Below, piece after piece: positions 32,749 to 41,983 of a DNA stretch of 64,000 bases. The stretch's first letter is position 1. Each line of letters starts with the position of its first letter. The stretch lies in assembly GCF_003665435.1 (NCBI RefSeq), contig NZ_CP023407.1, positions 4,154,001-4,218,000 of the forward strand. The letters run 5' to 3'. Made by a program: the position numbers and the translations under genes. The notes under the pieces were generated by a model that had not been told where the DNA came from, searched no databases, and was given only the letters and a program-made list of their open reading frames with translations. Source of the stretch: Streptomyces fungicidicus (GTDB lineage: Bacteria > Actinomycetota > Actinomycetes > Streptomycetales > Streptomycetaceae).

Positions 32749-32807
32749 CGTCGTCGGCGCCACATGAGACAGCGGTCGGCCGACGTGAATTGTCGCAATT
32801 ACGCCAG

Positions 32808-32852
32808 CGGCCCTCCCTCGGCCCAACGGGCCGCCGGGCCGAGGGAGGGCCG
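32808..32852. terminator. 17-bp hairpin
   Basis: Perfect 17-bp stem (32808-32824 with 32836-32852), 11-nt loop, 106 bp past the stop of the penicillin-binding protein gene. It forms a pair with the hairpin at 32865-32891. Confidence 0.75.
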
Positions 32853-32864
32853 CGGAACGGAGCA

Positions 32865-32891
32865 GGGGCCCGCCGGTCACCGGCGGGCCCC
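32865..32891. terminator. 13-bp hairpin downstream of the PBP gene
   Basis: Near-perfect palindrome of GGGGCCCGCCGGT and its complement, nearest to the stop at 32958. Two GC hairpins in series make a strong leftward terminator. Confidence 0.78.
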
Positions 32892-32957
32892 TCCTCCGTC
32901 GTGGTCGCCGGCCTCGCGACTGTGCGCCCGGCCGGACCCGGAAGCTCCTCGGAGCGG

Positions 32958-35225
32958 TTATCCGCGTCCTCCGCCGTTTCCGTTGCCCCGGATGAAGCCG
33001 TCGGGGAAGGTCGGCTCCGTGCCGCCGCCGCCGTCGTTCCCGCCGCCGGTCAGGCCGCCCAGGAAGCCGTCGCCCCCGTTGCCGCCATTGCCGTCACCGT
33101 TGCCGTTGTCGTTTCCGCCGCCGGGCTTGTCACCGCCGTCCTCGTCCTTCTCCTTCGGGTCGGGGATGTGGACGGGGACGAAGGAACCGGCCTCCTTGCC
33201 CGAGAGGGCGCCCGTCATGGCGTCCTTCCAGATCGGGCCCGGGGTGTCGGCGCCGTAGACGAGGTCGTGGTAGACGCCGCCGATGGTGATGTTCTGCATC
33301 TTCACCTGCTGGGTGGCGCTGCCGACCCAGACGGCGCCCGAGAGGTTCGGCGTGTAGCCGACGAACCAGGCGTTGCGGCGCTCGTCGGTGGTACCGGTCT
33401 TGCCCGCGTTGTCCCGGTCGCCGAGCCCGGCCTGCTGGCCGGTACCGGAGTCGACCACGCCCTTGAGCAGGGCGTTGATGGTGTCGGCGGTCTTTTCCGA
33501 CATTGCCCGCGAACAGGCGGACTTCGGCACCTGGAGGCTCTTGCTGGTGTCGCCCACCCGCTGCGTGACCGCCTCGATGGCGACCGGCGTGCAGTACATG
33601 CCGCGGTTGGCGAAGGCGGCGTACGCGGACGCCATGGTCAGCGGGGAGACGGACTCGGTGCCCAGGGCGATCGACGGGACCTGGGGCATCTGCTTGCCGC
33701 TGCCCTGGCGGACGTGCAGCTTCTCGGCCATCTTGGTGACCGGGCAGAGACCGATGTCCGCGACCATCTCGATGAAGTAGGTGTTGACCGAGAGGGCCAT
33801 CGCCTTCTTCAGCTGGTACGGGCCCTTCTCCGACTCGTTCTCGTTCGGGATCTTGGCGCCGTCTTCGTTGGTGTAGGGCTTGCCGCAGGTCTGGATGGGG
33901 CTCGGCACCGTCAGCTCGTACGGCGAGGGGTACTCCTGGGTCGCCGGGCGCCCCTCCTCGAGGGCGGCGGCCGCCACGAACGGCTTGAACGTGGAGCCCG
34001 TCGGGAAGCCGGCGCTCGTCCCCATCGCGTAGTCCACCGAGTAGTTGATCTCGGTCTCGTGCTCCTTGGCGTTGGAGCCGTACGGCTTCGACTGCCCCAT
34101 CGCCACGATCTTGCCGGTCCCCGGCTCGACGAGGGTGGTCGCGGCGGCGACCTCGTCGCTCGCGTTGATGTGGTCCTGCAGCGACTGGTGGACGGACGCC
34201 TGGGCCTGCGGCTCCAGGGTGGTGCGGATGGTGAGGCCGCCCTGGTTCCACAGCTTCGCCCGGGTCTTCGCGTCCTTGCCGAAGACCGGGTCGTTGAGGA
34301 ACACGTTCTTGACGTAGTTGCAGAAGAACCCGGCGTCGTTGACCGCGGTGATGCAGCCGTTCTTCGGCTTGCTGACCTTCAGTCCGAGCGGGGCCTTCGC
34401 CGCCTTGTCGGCCTCCTCCTGGGAGACGTCGCCGACCGCGGCCATCCGGGCGAGCACGGTGTTGCGCCGCTTCGTCGCCTCCGCCTCGTCGTTGACCGGG
34501 TCGTAGCGGCTCGGCGACTGGACGATGCCGGCGAGGAGGGCGGACTCCTGGAGGTTGAGGTCCTTGGCGGCCTTGGAGAAGTACCGCTGGGCGGCGGCCT
34601 CGACGCCGTACGCCTGCTGCCCGAAGAAGGTGATGTTGAGGTAGTTCTCGAGGATCTTCTTCTTGCCCAGCTCCTCCTCGACCTGGATCGCGAACTTCAG
34701 TTCGGCGATCTTGCGGCCGAGGGTCTGCTGCGTGGCCTGCGCGACCTTCGTCGGGTCGTCGCCCGCCTCCTCGACGAACACGTTCTTCACGTACTGCTGG
34801 GTGAGCGTGGACGCGCCCTCGGAGACCTCACCGCTGCGCGCGTTCTTGTTGAGGGCGCGCAGCACGCCCTTGAGGTCGACCGCGCCGTGCTCGTAGAAGC
34901 GCGAGTCCTCGATCGCGACGATCGCCTTCTGCATGAACGGCGAGATGTCCTTGAGGTCGACCACCGTGCGGTCGCGCGAGTAGACGGTGGCGATCTGGCC
35001 GCCGTCCGCGTCGAGGATGGTGGTGCGCTGACTCAGCGGCGGCGTCTTGAGGTTGGCCGGGAGCTCGTCGAAGCTCTCGACCGATCCCTTCGCCGCCAGG
35101 CCCAGCGCGCCCACGGCGGGCAGCGCGATGCCGGCCATGACGGCCCCCGCGAGGACACTGACACCGAGGAACTTGGCGGCCTGCTGCGTGGAGGACAGGC
35201 CACCGCCCGAGCGCTTCTTTGGCAT
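32958..35225 (-). CDS. Class A penicillin-binding protein
   Basis: 755 aa, bifunctional peptidoglycan synthase. A basic N-terminus (MPKKRSGG) and one helix (residues ~18-45) anchor it. The glycosyltransferase-51 domain has the catalytic EDSRFYEHGAVD near residue 107. The transpeptidase has STFK with its nucleophile near 410, SVN near 479 and KTGTT near 608. The last ~60 residues are Gly/Asn/Asp repeats. It lies head to head with wblA across a 430-bp interval. I recall the same pair in S. coelicolor (SCO3580/SCO3579). Confidence 0.93.
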   Translation of the reverse strand: MPKKRSGGGLSSTQQAAKFLGVSVLAGAVMAGIALPAVGALGLAAKGSVESFDELPANLKTPPLSQRTTILDADGGQIATVYSRDRTVVDLKDISPFMQKAIVAIEDSRFYEHGAVDLKGVLRALNKNARSGEVSEGASTLTQQYVKNVFVEEAGDDPTKVAQATQQTLGRKIAELKFAIQVEEELGKKKILENYLNITFFGQQAYGVEAAAQRYFSKAAKDLNLQESALLAGIVQSPSRYDPVNDEAEATKRRNTVLARMAAVGDVSQEEADKAAKAPLGLKVSKPKNGCITAVNDAGFFCNYVKNVFLNDPVFGKDAKTRAKLWNQGGLTIRTTLEPQAQASVHQSLQDHINASDEVAAATTLVEPGTGKIVAMGQSKPYGSNAKEHETEINYSVDYAMGTSAGFPTGSTFKPFVAAAALEEGRPATQEYPSPYELTVPSPIQTCGKPYTNEDGAKIPNENESEKGPYQLKKAMALSVNTYFIEMVADIGLCPVTKMAEKLHVRQGSGKQMPQVPSIALGTESVSPLTMASAYAAFANRGMYCTPVAIEAVTQRVGDTSKSLQVPKSACSRAMSEKTADTINALLKGVVDSGTGQQAGLGDRDNAGKTGTTDERRNAWFVGYTPNLSGAVWVGSATQQVKMQNITIGGVYHDLVYGADTPGPIWKDAMTGALSGKEAGSFVPVHIPDPKEKDEDGGDKPGGGNDNGNGDGNGGNGGDGFLGGLTGGGNDGGGGTEPTFPDGFIRGNGNGGGRG

Positions 35226-35654
35226 GGGAGCAGCCTACGTTCTCATTCGCCGGACAAGCGTATATGCCTTGGCCTAAGCTGCTCTCAACTGTCACAGCAG
35301 TGAGGCCACGTATCAATACGTCCGGCGAACCCGAATCGTTCCGGATCTGCTCGACTTTCTTCGTACGAGTTCGGTCGAGGTGTGTTGAGTCCGTGTCCGG
35401 ATCCGCCTCGTGTGTCACACCGTGCCCTATGTGACGCAACTGAAACGCCATGGAATGCCGGGTTCGTCACGCATGTCGCCCCCTCACTCCCCCGGGTGAT
35501 CTGCCGCTTACCCATAGTCCGTTCGGACCATTCAAGATTGGGCCCGCTGGGGGTGTTGCGCTGTGCCCACCTTCCGTAACGTCCTCAACTGGCGGCGGTG
35601 AATATGCCGCTGCCGCCGTGGGGGAGCCTCGATTCGGGAGAGGACGGCGCCGGT
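35226..35654. promoter_or_regulatory. Long divergent interval between PBP gene and wblA
   Basis: 430 bp without a convincing gene. Part of it (35598-35654) is an in-frame extension of wblA with no family match, more likely leader. The region is less GC-rich than its flanks, and wblA genes are known to have long, heavily regulated leaders. I identified no defined operator. Confidence 0.5.
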
Positions 35655-35993
35655 ATGGGCTGGGTTACCGACTGGAGTGCGCAGGCCGCCTGCCGCACTA
35701 CCGATCCGGATGAACTGTTCGTTCAGGGAGCAGCGCAGAACAGGGCCAAGGCGGTGTGCACCGGATGTCCGGTACGCACCGAATGTCTGGCCGACGCGCT
35801 CGACAACCGCGTCGAGTTCGGCGTGTGGGGAGGCATGACGGAGCGTGAGCGCCGGGCGCTGCTGCGCCGGCGGCCCACCGTGACGTCCTGGCGCAGGCTG
35901 CTGGAGACCGCGCGCTCGGAGTACGAGCGGGGGACGGGTGTCGTCCCGCTCGACGACGACGAGGTGTACGAGAACTACGCGGCGGTGAGCTGA
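35655..35993 (+). CDS. wblA: WhiB-like regulator WblA
   Basis: 112 aa, the length I recall for WblA. The four iron-sulfur ligands are C13, C35, C38 and C44 (C-x21-C-x2-C-x5-C). The G[VI]WGG turn is present as EFGVWGGMTERERR, and a C-terminal Arg-rich DNA-binding segment follows (RRALLRRRP). WblA is a global developmental regulator in Streptomyces: it is needed for the switch from aerial growth to sporulation, and its loss often raises antibiotic production. The flanking PBP and ArsA-like genes support orthology. An upstream in-frame ATG at 35598 exists, but MGWVTDW at 35655 is the family start. Confidence 0.93.
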   Translation: MGWVTDWSAQAACRTTDPDELFVQGAAQNRAKAVCTGCPVRTECLADALDNRVEFGVWGGMTERERRALLRRRPTVTSWRRLLETARSEYERGTGVVPLDDDEVYENYAAVS

Positions 35994-36043
35994 GGGCCCT
36001 CGGGGGGTCCTTGGTGCCACGCGGTTCCCCGACGGCTCCCGGG

Positions 36044-37360
36044 TCAGGGGGTTTCGGGCAGCTCCGGCCGGCCGGCCGCGAGCCGGTCACCGATGTCCCG
36101 GAGCCCCGCGAGGTCGTGCACGTCACCGGGGAGCGCGGCCACCTCGGTCACCGCCACCTCGGGGTGCAGCGCGGTGAAGCGGTCACGTGTGCGCTGCTCG
36201 CGTGAGAGCAGCCGCATCCGCTCGGCGTGCAGCCTCAGCAGGCCGGCGGTGAGCCGGTCGACGGACCGCTCCGCGTCCGCTTCGGCGGTCTCAGAGGTGG
36301 GGGAGTCTGAACTGCCGTACGTTTCGGGAGAGTTACGAACTCCAGCTTTCCCGTCCTCCTGATCCACAATGCGGGAGTCCTCAAGATTTTCCGCGGCGGC
36401 GAGCGCCCGCTCGGCCGACAGCCGGTCCGCGCCGCTGCCGTGGACCCGGTTGAGCACCAGACCGGCCAGCGGCATCCGCTCCGCGGCCAGCCGCTCCACG
36501 AAGTACGCGGCCTCGCGCAGCGCGTCCCGCTCCGGGGCCGCCACCACCAGGAACGCCGTCCCCGGCGCCTGGAGCAGCTTGTACGTGGCGTCCGCACGCG
36601 TACGGAACCCGCCGAACATCGAGTCCATCGCGGCCACGAACGTCTGCACGTCCTTCAGCAGCTGGCCGCCGAGCACCTTGCCCAGCGCGCCGGTCATCAT
36701 CGACATCCCGACGTTCAGGAACTTCATCCCCGCCCGGCCGCCGACCTTCGCCGGGGCCAGCAGCACGCGGATCAGCTTGCCGTCGAGGAAGGAACCGAGC
36801 CGCTTGGGGGCGTCCAGGAAGTCCAGCGCGGAGCGGGACGGCGGGGTGTCGACCACGATGAGGTCCCACTCGTCCCGGGACCGCAGCTGGCCCAGCTTCT
36901 CCATCGCCATGTACTCCTGCGTGCCCGCGAAACCGGCGGAGAGCGACTGGTAGAAGGGGTTGCCCAGGATCGAGGAGGCCCGCTCCGGGTCCGAGTGCGC
37001 CTCGACGATCTCGTCGAAGGTGCGCTTCATGTCCAGCATCATCGCGTGCAGTTCGCCGCCGGCGGAGTCGTCTACGCCCTTCACCCGGCGCGGGGTGTTG
37101 TCGAGCGAGTCGATCCCCATGGACTGGGCGAGCCGGCGGGCCGGGTCGATGGTGAGCACGACCACCTTGCGCCCCCGCTCGGCCGCGCGCAGGCCCAGCG
37201 CGGCGGCGGTGGTGGTCTTGCCGACCCCGCCCGAGCCGCAGCACACCACGATCCGGGTGGTGGGGTCCTCGATCAGCGGGTCGATGTCGAGCGAGCGGGT
37301 GGGGGAGAGGTGCTGCCGGGACGGGTTCTGCGCCTGCGCCGATTCCGGACCACGACTCAT
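36044..37360 (-). CDS. ArsA-family ATPase (first of a pair)
   Basis: 438 aa with a deviant Walker A GSGGVGKTTT near residue 44, the signature VVVLTIDPARRLAQSMG, and a switch region DLIVVDTPPSRSALDFLDAP. Members of the ArsA/Get3 group here are not arsenite pumps, since there is no ArsB and no paired Cys site. They are conserved in Actinobacteria next to wblA and work as a pair with the following gene, probably as a heterodimer. The C-terminal ~100 residues are variable and polar. The gene lies downstream of the partner at 37404, which it follows after 43 bp. Confidence 0.87.
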   Translation of the reverse strand: MSRGPESAQAQNPSRQHLSPTRSLDIDPLIEDPTTRIVVCCGSGGVGKTTTAAALGLRAAERGRKVVVLTIDPARRLAQSMGIDSLDNTPRRVKGVDDSAGGELHAMMLDMKRTFDEIVEAHSDPERASSILGNPFYQSLSAGFAGTQEYMAMEKLGQLRSRDEWDLIVVDTPPSRSALDFLDAPKRLGSFLDGKLIRVLLAPAKVGGRAGMKFLNVGMSMMTGALGKVLGGQLLKDVQTFVAAMDSMFGGFRTRADATYKLLQAPGTAFLVVAAPERDALREAAYFVERLAAERMPLAGLVLNRVHGSGADRLSAERALAAAENLEDSRIVDQEDGKAGVRNSPETYGSSDSPTSETAEADAERSVDRLTAGLLRLHAERMRLLSREQRTRDRFTALHPEVAVTEVAALPGDVHDLAGLRDIGDRLAAGRPELPETP

Positions 37361-37403
37361 GAGATCCCCTGCTTCCGGTGCTTCCGACTCGTGACGGGGC
37401 CGG

Positions 37404-38381
37404 TCATGACACGTCCTGTCCGCGCAGCTCCCTGGCGAGCGCGTACAGGCCGGCCAGGTCCATGCCCTCCGCCAGCAGTGGCAGTTCGTGCAACGGCACG
37501 CCGAGGTCCGCCAGCACGGCGCGCTGCTCCGTCTCCAGCGTGTACCGCTCGGCGTACTCCTCCGCCTGCGCGAGCAGCGGGTCCACCAGCCGCTCGGCGT
37601 GTCCTCCGCGCCGCGCGCCGCCGAGCCCCGCGGACGACAGCGCCCGCGCGATGGAGGAACGAGGGACCGCCTCCGCGAGTTCCAGACCGGGCCCGTCCAG
37701 CACCTCCGGCCGGACCATGTTGACCATGACCCGCCCCACCGGCAGCCGCGCGGAGCGCAGTTCCGCGATGCCGTCCGCGGTCTCCTGGACCGGCATCTCC
37801 TCCAGCAGCGTCACCAGGTGCACCGCCGTCTCCGGCGATTTCAGCACCCGCATCACCGCCTGTGCCTGATTGTGTATCGGGCCGATCTTGGCGAGCCCCG
37901 CGACCTCGTCGTTGACGTTCAGGAAGCGGGTGATGCGGCCGGTCGGCGGGGCGTCCATCACGACGTAGTCGTAGACGAACCGCCCGCCGCGGTCCTTGCG
38001 CCGCACCGCCTCGCACGCCTTGCCGGTCAGCAGGACGTCCCGCACGCCGGGGGCGATGGTGGTGGCGAAGTCGATCGCGCCGAGCTTCTTCAGGGCACGG
38101 CCGGCGCTGCCGAGCTTGTAGAACATCTGGAGGTAGTCCAGAAGGGCCTGTTCCGCGTCGATGGCGAGGGCGTACACCTCGCCGCCGCCCGGAGCCACGG
38201 CGATCTTCCGCTCCTCGTAGGGCAACGCCTCCGTTTCGAAGAGCTGTGCGATGCCCTGGCGGCCCTCGACCTCGACGAGAAGCGTCCGCTTCCCCTCCGT
38301 GGCCAGGGCCAGCGCGAGGGCCGCGGCCACCGTGGTCTTGCCGGTTCCGCCCTTGCCGCTGACGACCTGGAGCCTGCTCAC
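37404..38381 (-). CDS. ArsA-family ATPase (second of a pair)
   Basis: 325 aa from a GTG at 38381. The Walker A is VVSGKGGTGKTTVAAALALA at residues ~5-20, with LLVEVEGRQGIAQLF and the DYVVMDAPPTGRITRFLNV switch. It is the shorter member of the pair and first in the operon. In the Get3/ArsA fold two such ATPases sandwich nucleotide; whether this pair handles membrane-protein targeting, as Get3 does in eukaryotes, is unknown. Divergent from the small DUF4177 gene with 129 bp between starts. Confidence 0.88.
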   Translation of the reverse strand: MSRLQVVSGKGGTGKTTVAAALALALATEGKRTLLVEVEGRQGIAQLFETEALPYEERKIAVAPGGGEVYALAIDAEQALLDYLQMFYKLGSAGRALKKLGAIDFATTIAPGVRDVLLTGKACEAVRRKDRGGRFVYDYVVMDAPPTGRITRFLNVNDEVAGLAKIGPIHNQAQAVMRVLKSPETAVHLVTLLEEMPVQETADGIAELRSARLPVGRVMVNMVRPEVLDGPGLELAEAVPRSSIARALSSAGLGGARRGGHAERLVDPLLAQAEEYAERYTLETEQRAVLADLGVPLHELPLLAEGMDLAGLYALARELRGQDVS

Positions 38382-38510
38382 GTCTTCGAGCCTAAATGCT
38401 CGCGCCGCCGCCCGGCGGCTCCGGGTCGCGGTTCCCGGAAGTCGTGCCCCCGCACGAGGGGGCGGGACGGGGGCCGCGAGCGGCCCGGCCCGGAGGCTAG
38501 AGTCGGCCGC

Positions 38511-38672
38511 ATGACCAAGTGGGAATACGCGACTGTGCCGCTGCTCGTCCATGCAACGAAGCAGATTCTGGACACCTGGGGCGAGGACGGCTGGGAGCTC
38601 GTCCAGGTCGTGCCCGGGCCGAACAACCCCGAGCAGCTGGTGGCCTACCTGAAGCGCGAGAAGCAGGCATGA
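38511..38672 (+). CDS. DUF4177 small protein
   Basis: 53 aa with the DUF4177 form (MTKWEYATVPLL, GEDGWELVQVVPG, VAYLKR). Its stop overlaps the next start (ATGA), so it is translated with RidA. The function is unknown; the conserved linkage upstream of RidA and opposite the ArsA pair is a marker of this chromosomal region in streptomycetes. Confidence 0.85.
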   Translation: MTKWEYATVPLLVHATKQILDTWGEDGWELVQVVPGPNNPEQLVAYLKREKQA

Positions 38673-39136
38673 GCGCCGTCGAGGCGAGACTGGCCGAGCT
38701 GGGCCTGACCCTGCCGGAGGTCGTACCTCCGCTGGCCGCGTACCAGCCGGCCGTGCGGTCGGGGCAGTACGTCTTCACCGCCGGCCAGCTGCCCATGGTG
38801 GACGGCAAGCTCCCGCTGACCGGCAAGGTCGGTGCGGAGGTCACCCCGGAGGAGGCGAAGGAACTGGCGCGCACCTGCGCGCTGAACGCCCTCGCCGCGG
38901 TCAAGTCCGTCGCCGGGGACCTGGACCGCGTCGCCCGCGTGGTGAAGGTCGTCGGCTTCGTGGCCTCCGCCGCGGACTTCACCGGCCAGCCGGGTGTCCT
39001 CAACGGGGCGAGCGAACTGCTCGGCGAGGTCCTGGGCGACAAGGGCGTCCACGCGCGCAGCGCGGTGGGCGTCGCGGTACTGCCCCTGGACGCCCCGGTG
39101 GAGGTCGAGATCCAGGTCGAACTCACGGAGGCGTGA
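38669..39136 (+). CDS. RidA/YjgF family protein
   Basis: 155 aa with a RidA-type fold: YQPAVRSGQYVFTAGQLPM, CALNALAAVKSV and VKVVGFVASAADF, then AVGVAVLPLDAPVEVEIQVEL. RidA proteins hydrolyse reactive imine/enamine intermediates released by PLP enzymes. The Arg that binds the carboxylate in classical RidA is not at its usual place in ...GVHARSAVGVAVLP (it is nearer the loop, HARS), so this may belong to the Rid4-7 group with altered specificity. Coupled to the upstream 53-aa gene. Confidence 0.85.
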   Translation: MSAVEARLAELGLTLPEVVPPLAAYQPAVRSGQYVFTAGQLPMVDGKLPLTGKVGAEVTPEEAKELARTCALNALAAVKSVAGDLDRVARVVKVVGFVASAADFTGQPGVLNGASELLGEVLGDKGVHARSAVGVAVLPLDAPVEVEIQVELTEA

Positions 39137-39353
39137 GCCTCCGGCGGGCGGCGCGAAGTTCCTGCGCGCCGCCCGCCGACGGATCCGCCGCGCCGCCGTC
39201 CCGGTACTGCCGTCCGCACGTACCGCCATTCGGTGGTGCCGACGCGGCACGACGAGCAGGCGCCGTACCTGTCACGACGGCGCCGGGTGCGGCCCGTACG
39301 CCGACTCCCGGTGGGCACTCGAACATCCGCCCGTCACGGGATAGCCTCCGGCC

Positions 39354-40235
39354 ATGGCGAATGCGCAGGCTGACGGTCAGTGGTACCCGCCGGAGTGGCC
39401 GGAGCTGATCCGGGCCCTCGCGAGCGGCGACCTCACGCCGGCCGTGCCGAGACGCGCGGCCACCGTCATGCTGCTCAAGGACACCGGCGACGGACCCGCC
39501 GTGCACATGTTGCGCCGGCGTACGTCCATGGCGTTCGCCGGAGGCGCGTACGCCTACCCCGGCGGCGGCGTGGACCCGCGTGACGACGACCGGCACGTGC
39601 GCTGGGCGGGCCCCGCGCGCGCCTGGTGGGCGGACAGGCTGGGCGTCGACGAGGCGGGCGCCCAGGCGATCGTCTGCGCGGCCGTGCGCGAGACGTACGA
39701 GGAAGCCGGCGTCCTGCTCGCCGGACCCACCCCCGACACCGTCGTCGGCGACACCACGGGCGAGGACTGGGAGGCGGACCGCGCCGCGCTCGTCGCGCGC
39801 GAGACCTCCTTCGCGGAGTTCCTGGACCGCCGGGGACTGGTGCTGCGCTCGGACCTGCTCGGCGCGTGGACGCGCTGGATCACCCCCGAGTTCGAGCCCC
39901 GCCGCTACGACACCTGGTTCTTCGTCGCCGCGCTCCCCGAGGGCCAGCGCACCCGCAACGCCTCCACGGAGGCCGACCACACGGTGTGGATCACCCCGCG
40001 CGACGCGGCCGCCGGGTACGACCGGGGCGAGCTGCTGATGATGCCCCCGACCATCGCGACCCTGCGCCGGCTCACGGCGTACGAAACGGCCGCGGAGGCG
40101 CTCGACGCGGCGCCCGCGCGGGACCTCACTCCCGTGCTCGCCACCGCGCGCCTGGTGGAGGGCGAGATCGTGCTCTCCTGGCCGGGACACGACGAGTTCA
40201 CCAAGCGCATCCCGACCGGTGGAGCCCCCGCATGA
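39354..40235 (+). CDS. NUDIX hydrolase
   Basis: 293 aa. The Nudix box is interrupted by an insertion: YPGGGVDPRDDD (39559-39594) is followed ~30 residues later by CAAVRETYEEAGVLL. This long form with MLRRRTSMAFAGGAYAYPGG is typical of a subgroup of actinobacterial acyl-CoA or nucleotide Nudix enzymes. The catalytic Glu residues of REXXEEXGU are present (RETYEEAGVL). It overlaps the MBL hydrolase start by 4 bp, suggesting that the two hydrolases share a pathway. Confidence 0.87.
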   Translation: MANAQADGQWYPPEWPELIRALASGDLTPAVPRRAATVMLLKDTGDGPAVHMLRRRTSMAFAGGAYAYPGGGVDPRDDDRHVRWAGPARAWWADRLGVDEAGAQAIVCAAVRETYEEAGVLLAGPTPDTVVGDTTGEDWEADRAALVARETSFAEFLDRRGLVLRSDLLGAWTRWITPEFEPRRYDTWFFVAALPEGQRTRNASTEADHTVWITPRDAAAGYDRGELLMMPPTIATLRRLTAYETAAEALDAAPARDLTPVLATARLVEGEIVLSWPGHDEFTKRIPTGGAPA

Positions 40236-41062
40236 CGGACGCCAGCGCCCTTCCCGGCCGGCCGCGCGGCGGTGTCCTCTCCGGCCCGGCCACCGCGCGT
40301 GCCGTCAACGTGCTGGCCCCCAACCCGTCGGCGATGACCCTGGACGGCACCAACACCTGGATCCTGTCGGAACCGGACTCCGACCTCGCGGTCGTGGTCG
40401 ACCCCGGCCCGCTGGACGACGGGCACCTGCGGCACGTCGTGGGCACGGCGGAGCGGGCCGGCAAGCGGGTCGCCCTCACCCTGCTGACGCACGGTCACCC
40501 CGACCACGCCGAGGGCGCCGCCCGCTTCGCCGGGCTGACCGGCACGAAGGTGCGGGCGCTGGACCCGGCGCTGCGGCTCGGTGACGAGGGGCTGGCCGCC
40601 GGGGACGTCATCGCCGTCGGAGGCCTGGAGCTGAGGGTCGTACCGACCCCCGGCCACACGTCCGACTCCCTGTGCTTCCATCTCCCGGCCGATCACGCGG
40701 TCCTCACGGGCGACACCGTCCTGGGCCGCGGCACGACCGTCGTGGCCCACCCCGACGGCCGTCTCGGCGACTACCTGGACACGCTGCGCCGGCTCAGGTC
40801 GCTCACGGTCGACGACGGCGTCCACACGGTGCTGCCGGGCCACGGGCCCGTGCTGGAGGACGCCCAGGGCGCCGTCGAGTTCTACCTCGCCCACCGCGCC
40901 CACCGGCTCGCCCAGGTCGAGACGGCCGTCGAGGCCGGCCACCGCTCACCGGCCGAGGTCGTCGCCCACGTCTACGCCGACGTGGACCGCTCCCTGTGGC
41001 CCGCCGCCGAGCTGTCGGTACGGGCCCAGCTGGAGTACCTGCGGGAGCACGGCCTCATCTAG
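40232..41062 (+). CDS. MBL-fold metallo-hydrolase
   Basis: 276 aa from an ATG overlapping the preceding stop. The metal-binding motif THGHPDHAEG (residues ~90), the GHTSDS and TGDTVLGRGTTVV motifs, and GHGP complete the binuclear zinc set of the beta-lactamase fold. The form with NPSAMTLDGTNTWIL near the N-terminus belongs to the LACTB2-like group, some members of which act as nucleases or thioester hydrolases. The substrate cannot be read from sequence. Stops 43 bp before the convergent Crp gene. Confidence 0.9.
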   Translation: MTDASALPGRPRGGVLSGPATARAVNVLAPNPSAMTLDGTNTWILSEPDSDLAVVVDPGPLDDGHLRHVVGTAERAGKRVALTLLTHGHPDHAEGAARFAGLTGTKVRALDPALRLGDEGLAAGDVIAVGGLELRVVPTPGHTSDSLCFHLPADHAVLTGDTVLGRGTTVVAHPDGRLGDYLDTLRRLRSLTVDDGVHTVLPGHGPVLEDAQGAVEFYLAHRAHRLAQVETAVEAGHRSPAEVVAHVYADVDRSLWPAAELSVRAQLEYLREHGLI

Positions 41063-41104
41063 GCAGCTAGGCAGCGAGCGGCCGGGGCTGCCGTGCCCGC
41101 GGGG

Positions 41105-41779
41105 TCAGCGCGAGCGCTTCGCGAGGCGCTCGACGTCCAGCAGGATCACCGCGCGGGCCTCCAGCCGGAGCCAGCCGCGCTGGGCGAAGTCCGCCAGGGC
41201 CTTGTTGACCGTCTCGCGGGACGCGCCGACCAGCTGGGCCAGCTCCTCCTGCGTGAGGTCGTGCACCACGTGGATGCCTTCCTCGGACTGCACGCCGAAG
41301 CGGCGCGAGAGGTCCAGCAGCGCGCGGGCGACACGGCCCGGGACGTCCGAGAAGACCAGGTCCGACATCGCGTCGTTGGTCTTGCGCAGCCGGCGCGCGA
41401 CGGCCCGCAGCAGCGCCGTGGCGACCTCGGGGCGGGCGCTCAGCCAGGGGGTGAGGTCGCCGTGGCCCAGGGCGAGCAGCTTGACCTCGGTCAGCGCGGT
41501 GGCGGTCGCCGTGCGCGGGCCCGGGTCGAAGAGCGACAGCTCACCGATCAGCTCGCCCGGACCGACCACGGCGAGCATGTTCTCGCGGCCGTCGGGGGAC
41601 GTGCGGTGCAGCTTGACCTTGCCCTCGGTGACCACGTAGAGCCGGTCGCCGGGGTCGCCCTCGTGGAACAGGGAGTCGCCCCGTGCGAGGGTCACCTCAC
41701 TCATGGAGGCGCGAAGCTCGGCGGCCTGCTCGTCGTCGAGCGCCGCGAAGAGCGGATTCCGCCGCAGAACGTCGTCCAC
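41105..41779 (-). CDS. crp: Crp/Fnr-family cAMP receptor protein
   Basis: 224 aa from a GTG with GGAGAGA upstream, the usual length of Streptomyces Crp. The cyclic-nucleotide domain (DSLFHEGDPGDRLYVVTEGKV, then PGELIGELSLFDPGPRTATATA) has the phosphate-binding cassette with the conserved Glu and Arg of GEL-x-R-TA. The DNA-binding domain has DLTQEELAQLVGASRETVNKAL (residues ~165-190). In S. coelicolor this regulator controls spore germination, development and antibiotic production. Divergent from nth with ~200 bp between starts. Confidence 0.92.
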   Translation of the reverse strand: MDDVLRRNPLFAALDDEQAAELRASMSEVTLARGDSLFHEGDPGDRLYVVTEGKVKLHRTSPDGRENMLAVVGPGELIGELSLFDPGPRTATATALTEVKLLALGHGDLTPWLSARPEVATALLRAVARRLRKTNDAMSDLVFSDVPGRVARALLDLSRRFGVQSEEGIHVVHDLTQEELAQLVGASRETVNKALADFAQRGWLRLEARAVILLDVERLAKRSR

Positions 41780-41983
41780 GAGTTCTCTCCTTGTCGACCT
41801 GCTCAGGGGATCTTGTCCCCACGTACCAGGGGACCCTGGTGCCCATCTTGCCGGACGTTCCAAACAGTGTGATCTGTCACAAGGATGCCGTACGGGCCGG
41901 TCGGGGTAAGCGGCAGGGGTCCAATTGGACGCCGATCTTCAGGGTCCGGGGCGGATGTCGGTGCCGGGTCGTAGGCTGGCCGG

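Noticed and set aside
32965..35303. Plus-strand frame of ~800 codons opposite the PBP gene
   Set aside because: It is a mirror of the PBP codons (Leu/Arg/Asp/Val repeats) with no motif; the minus-strand protein has all class A PBP motifs.
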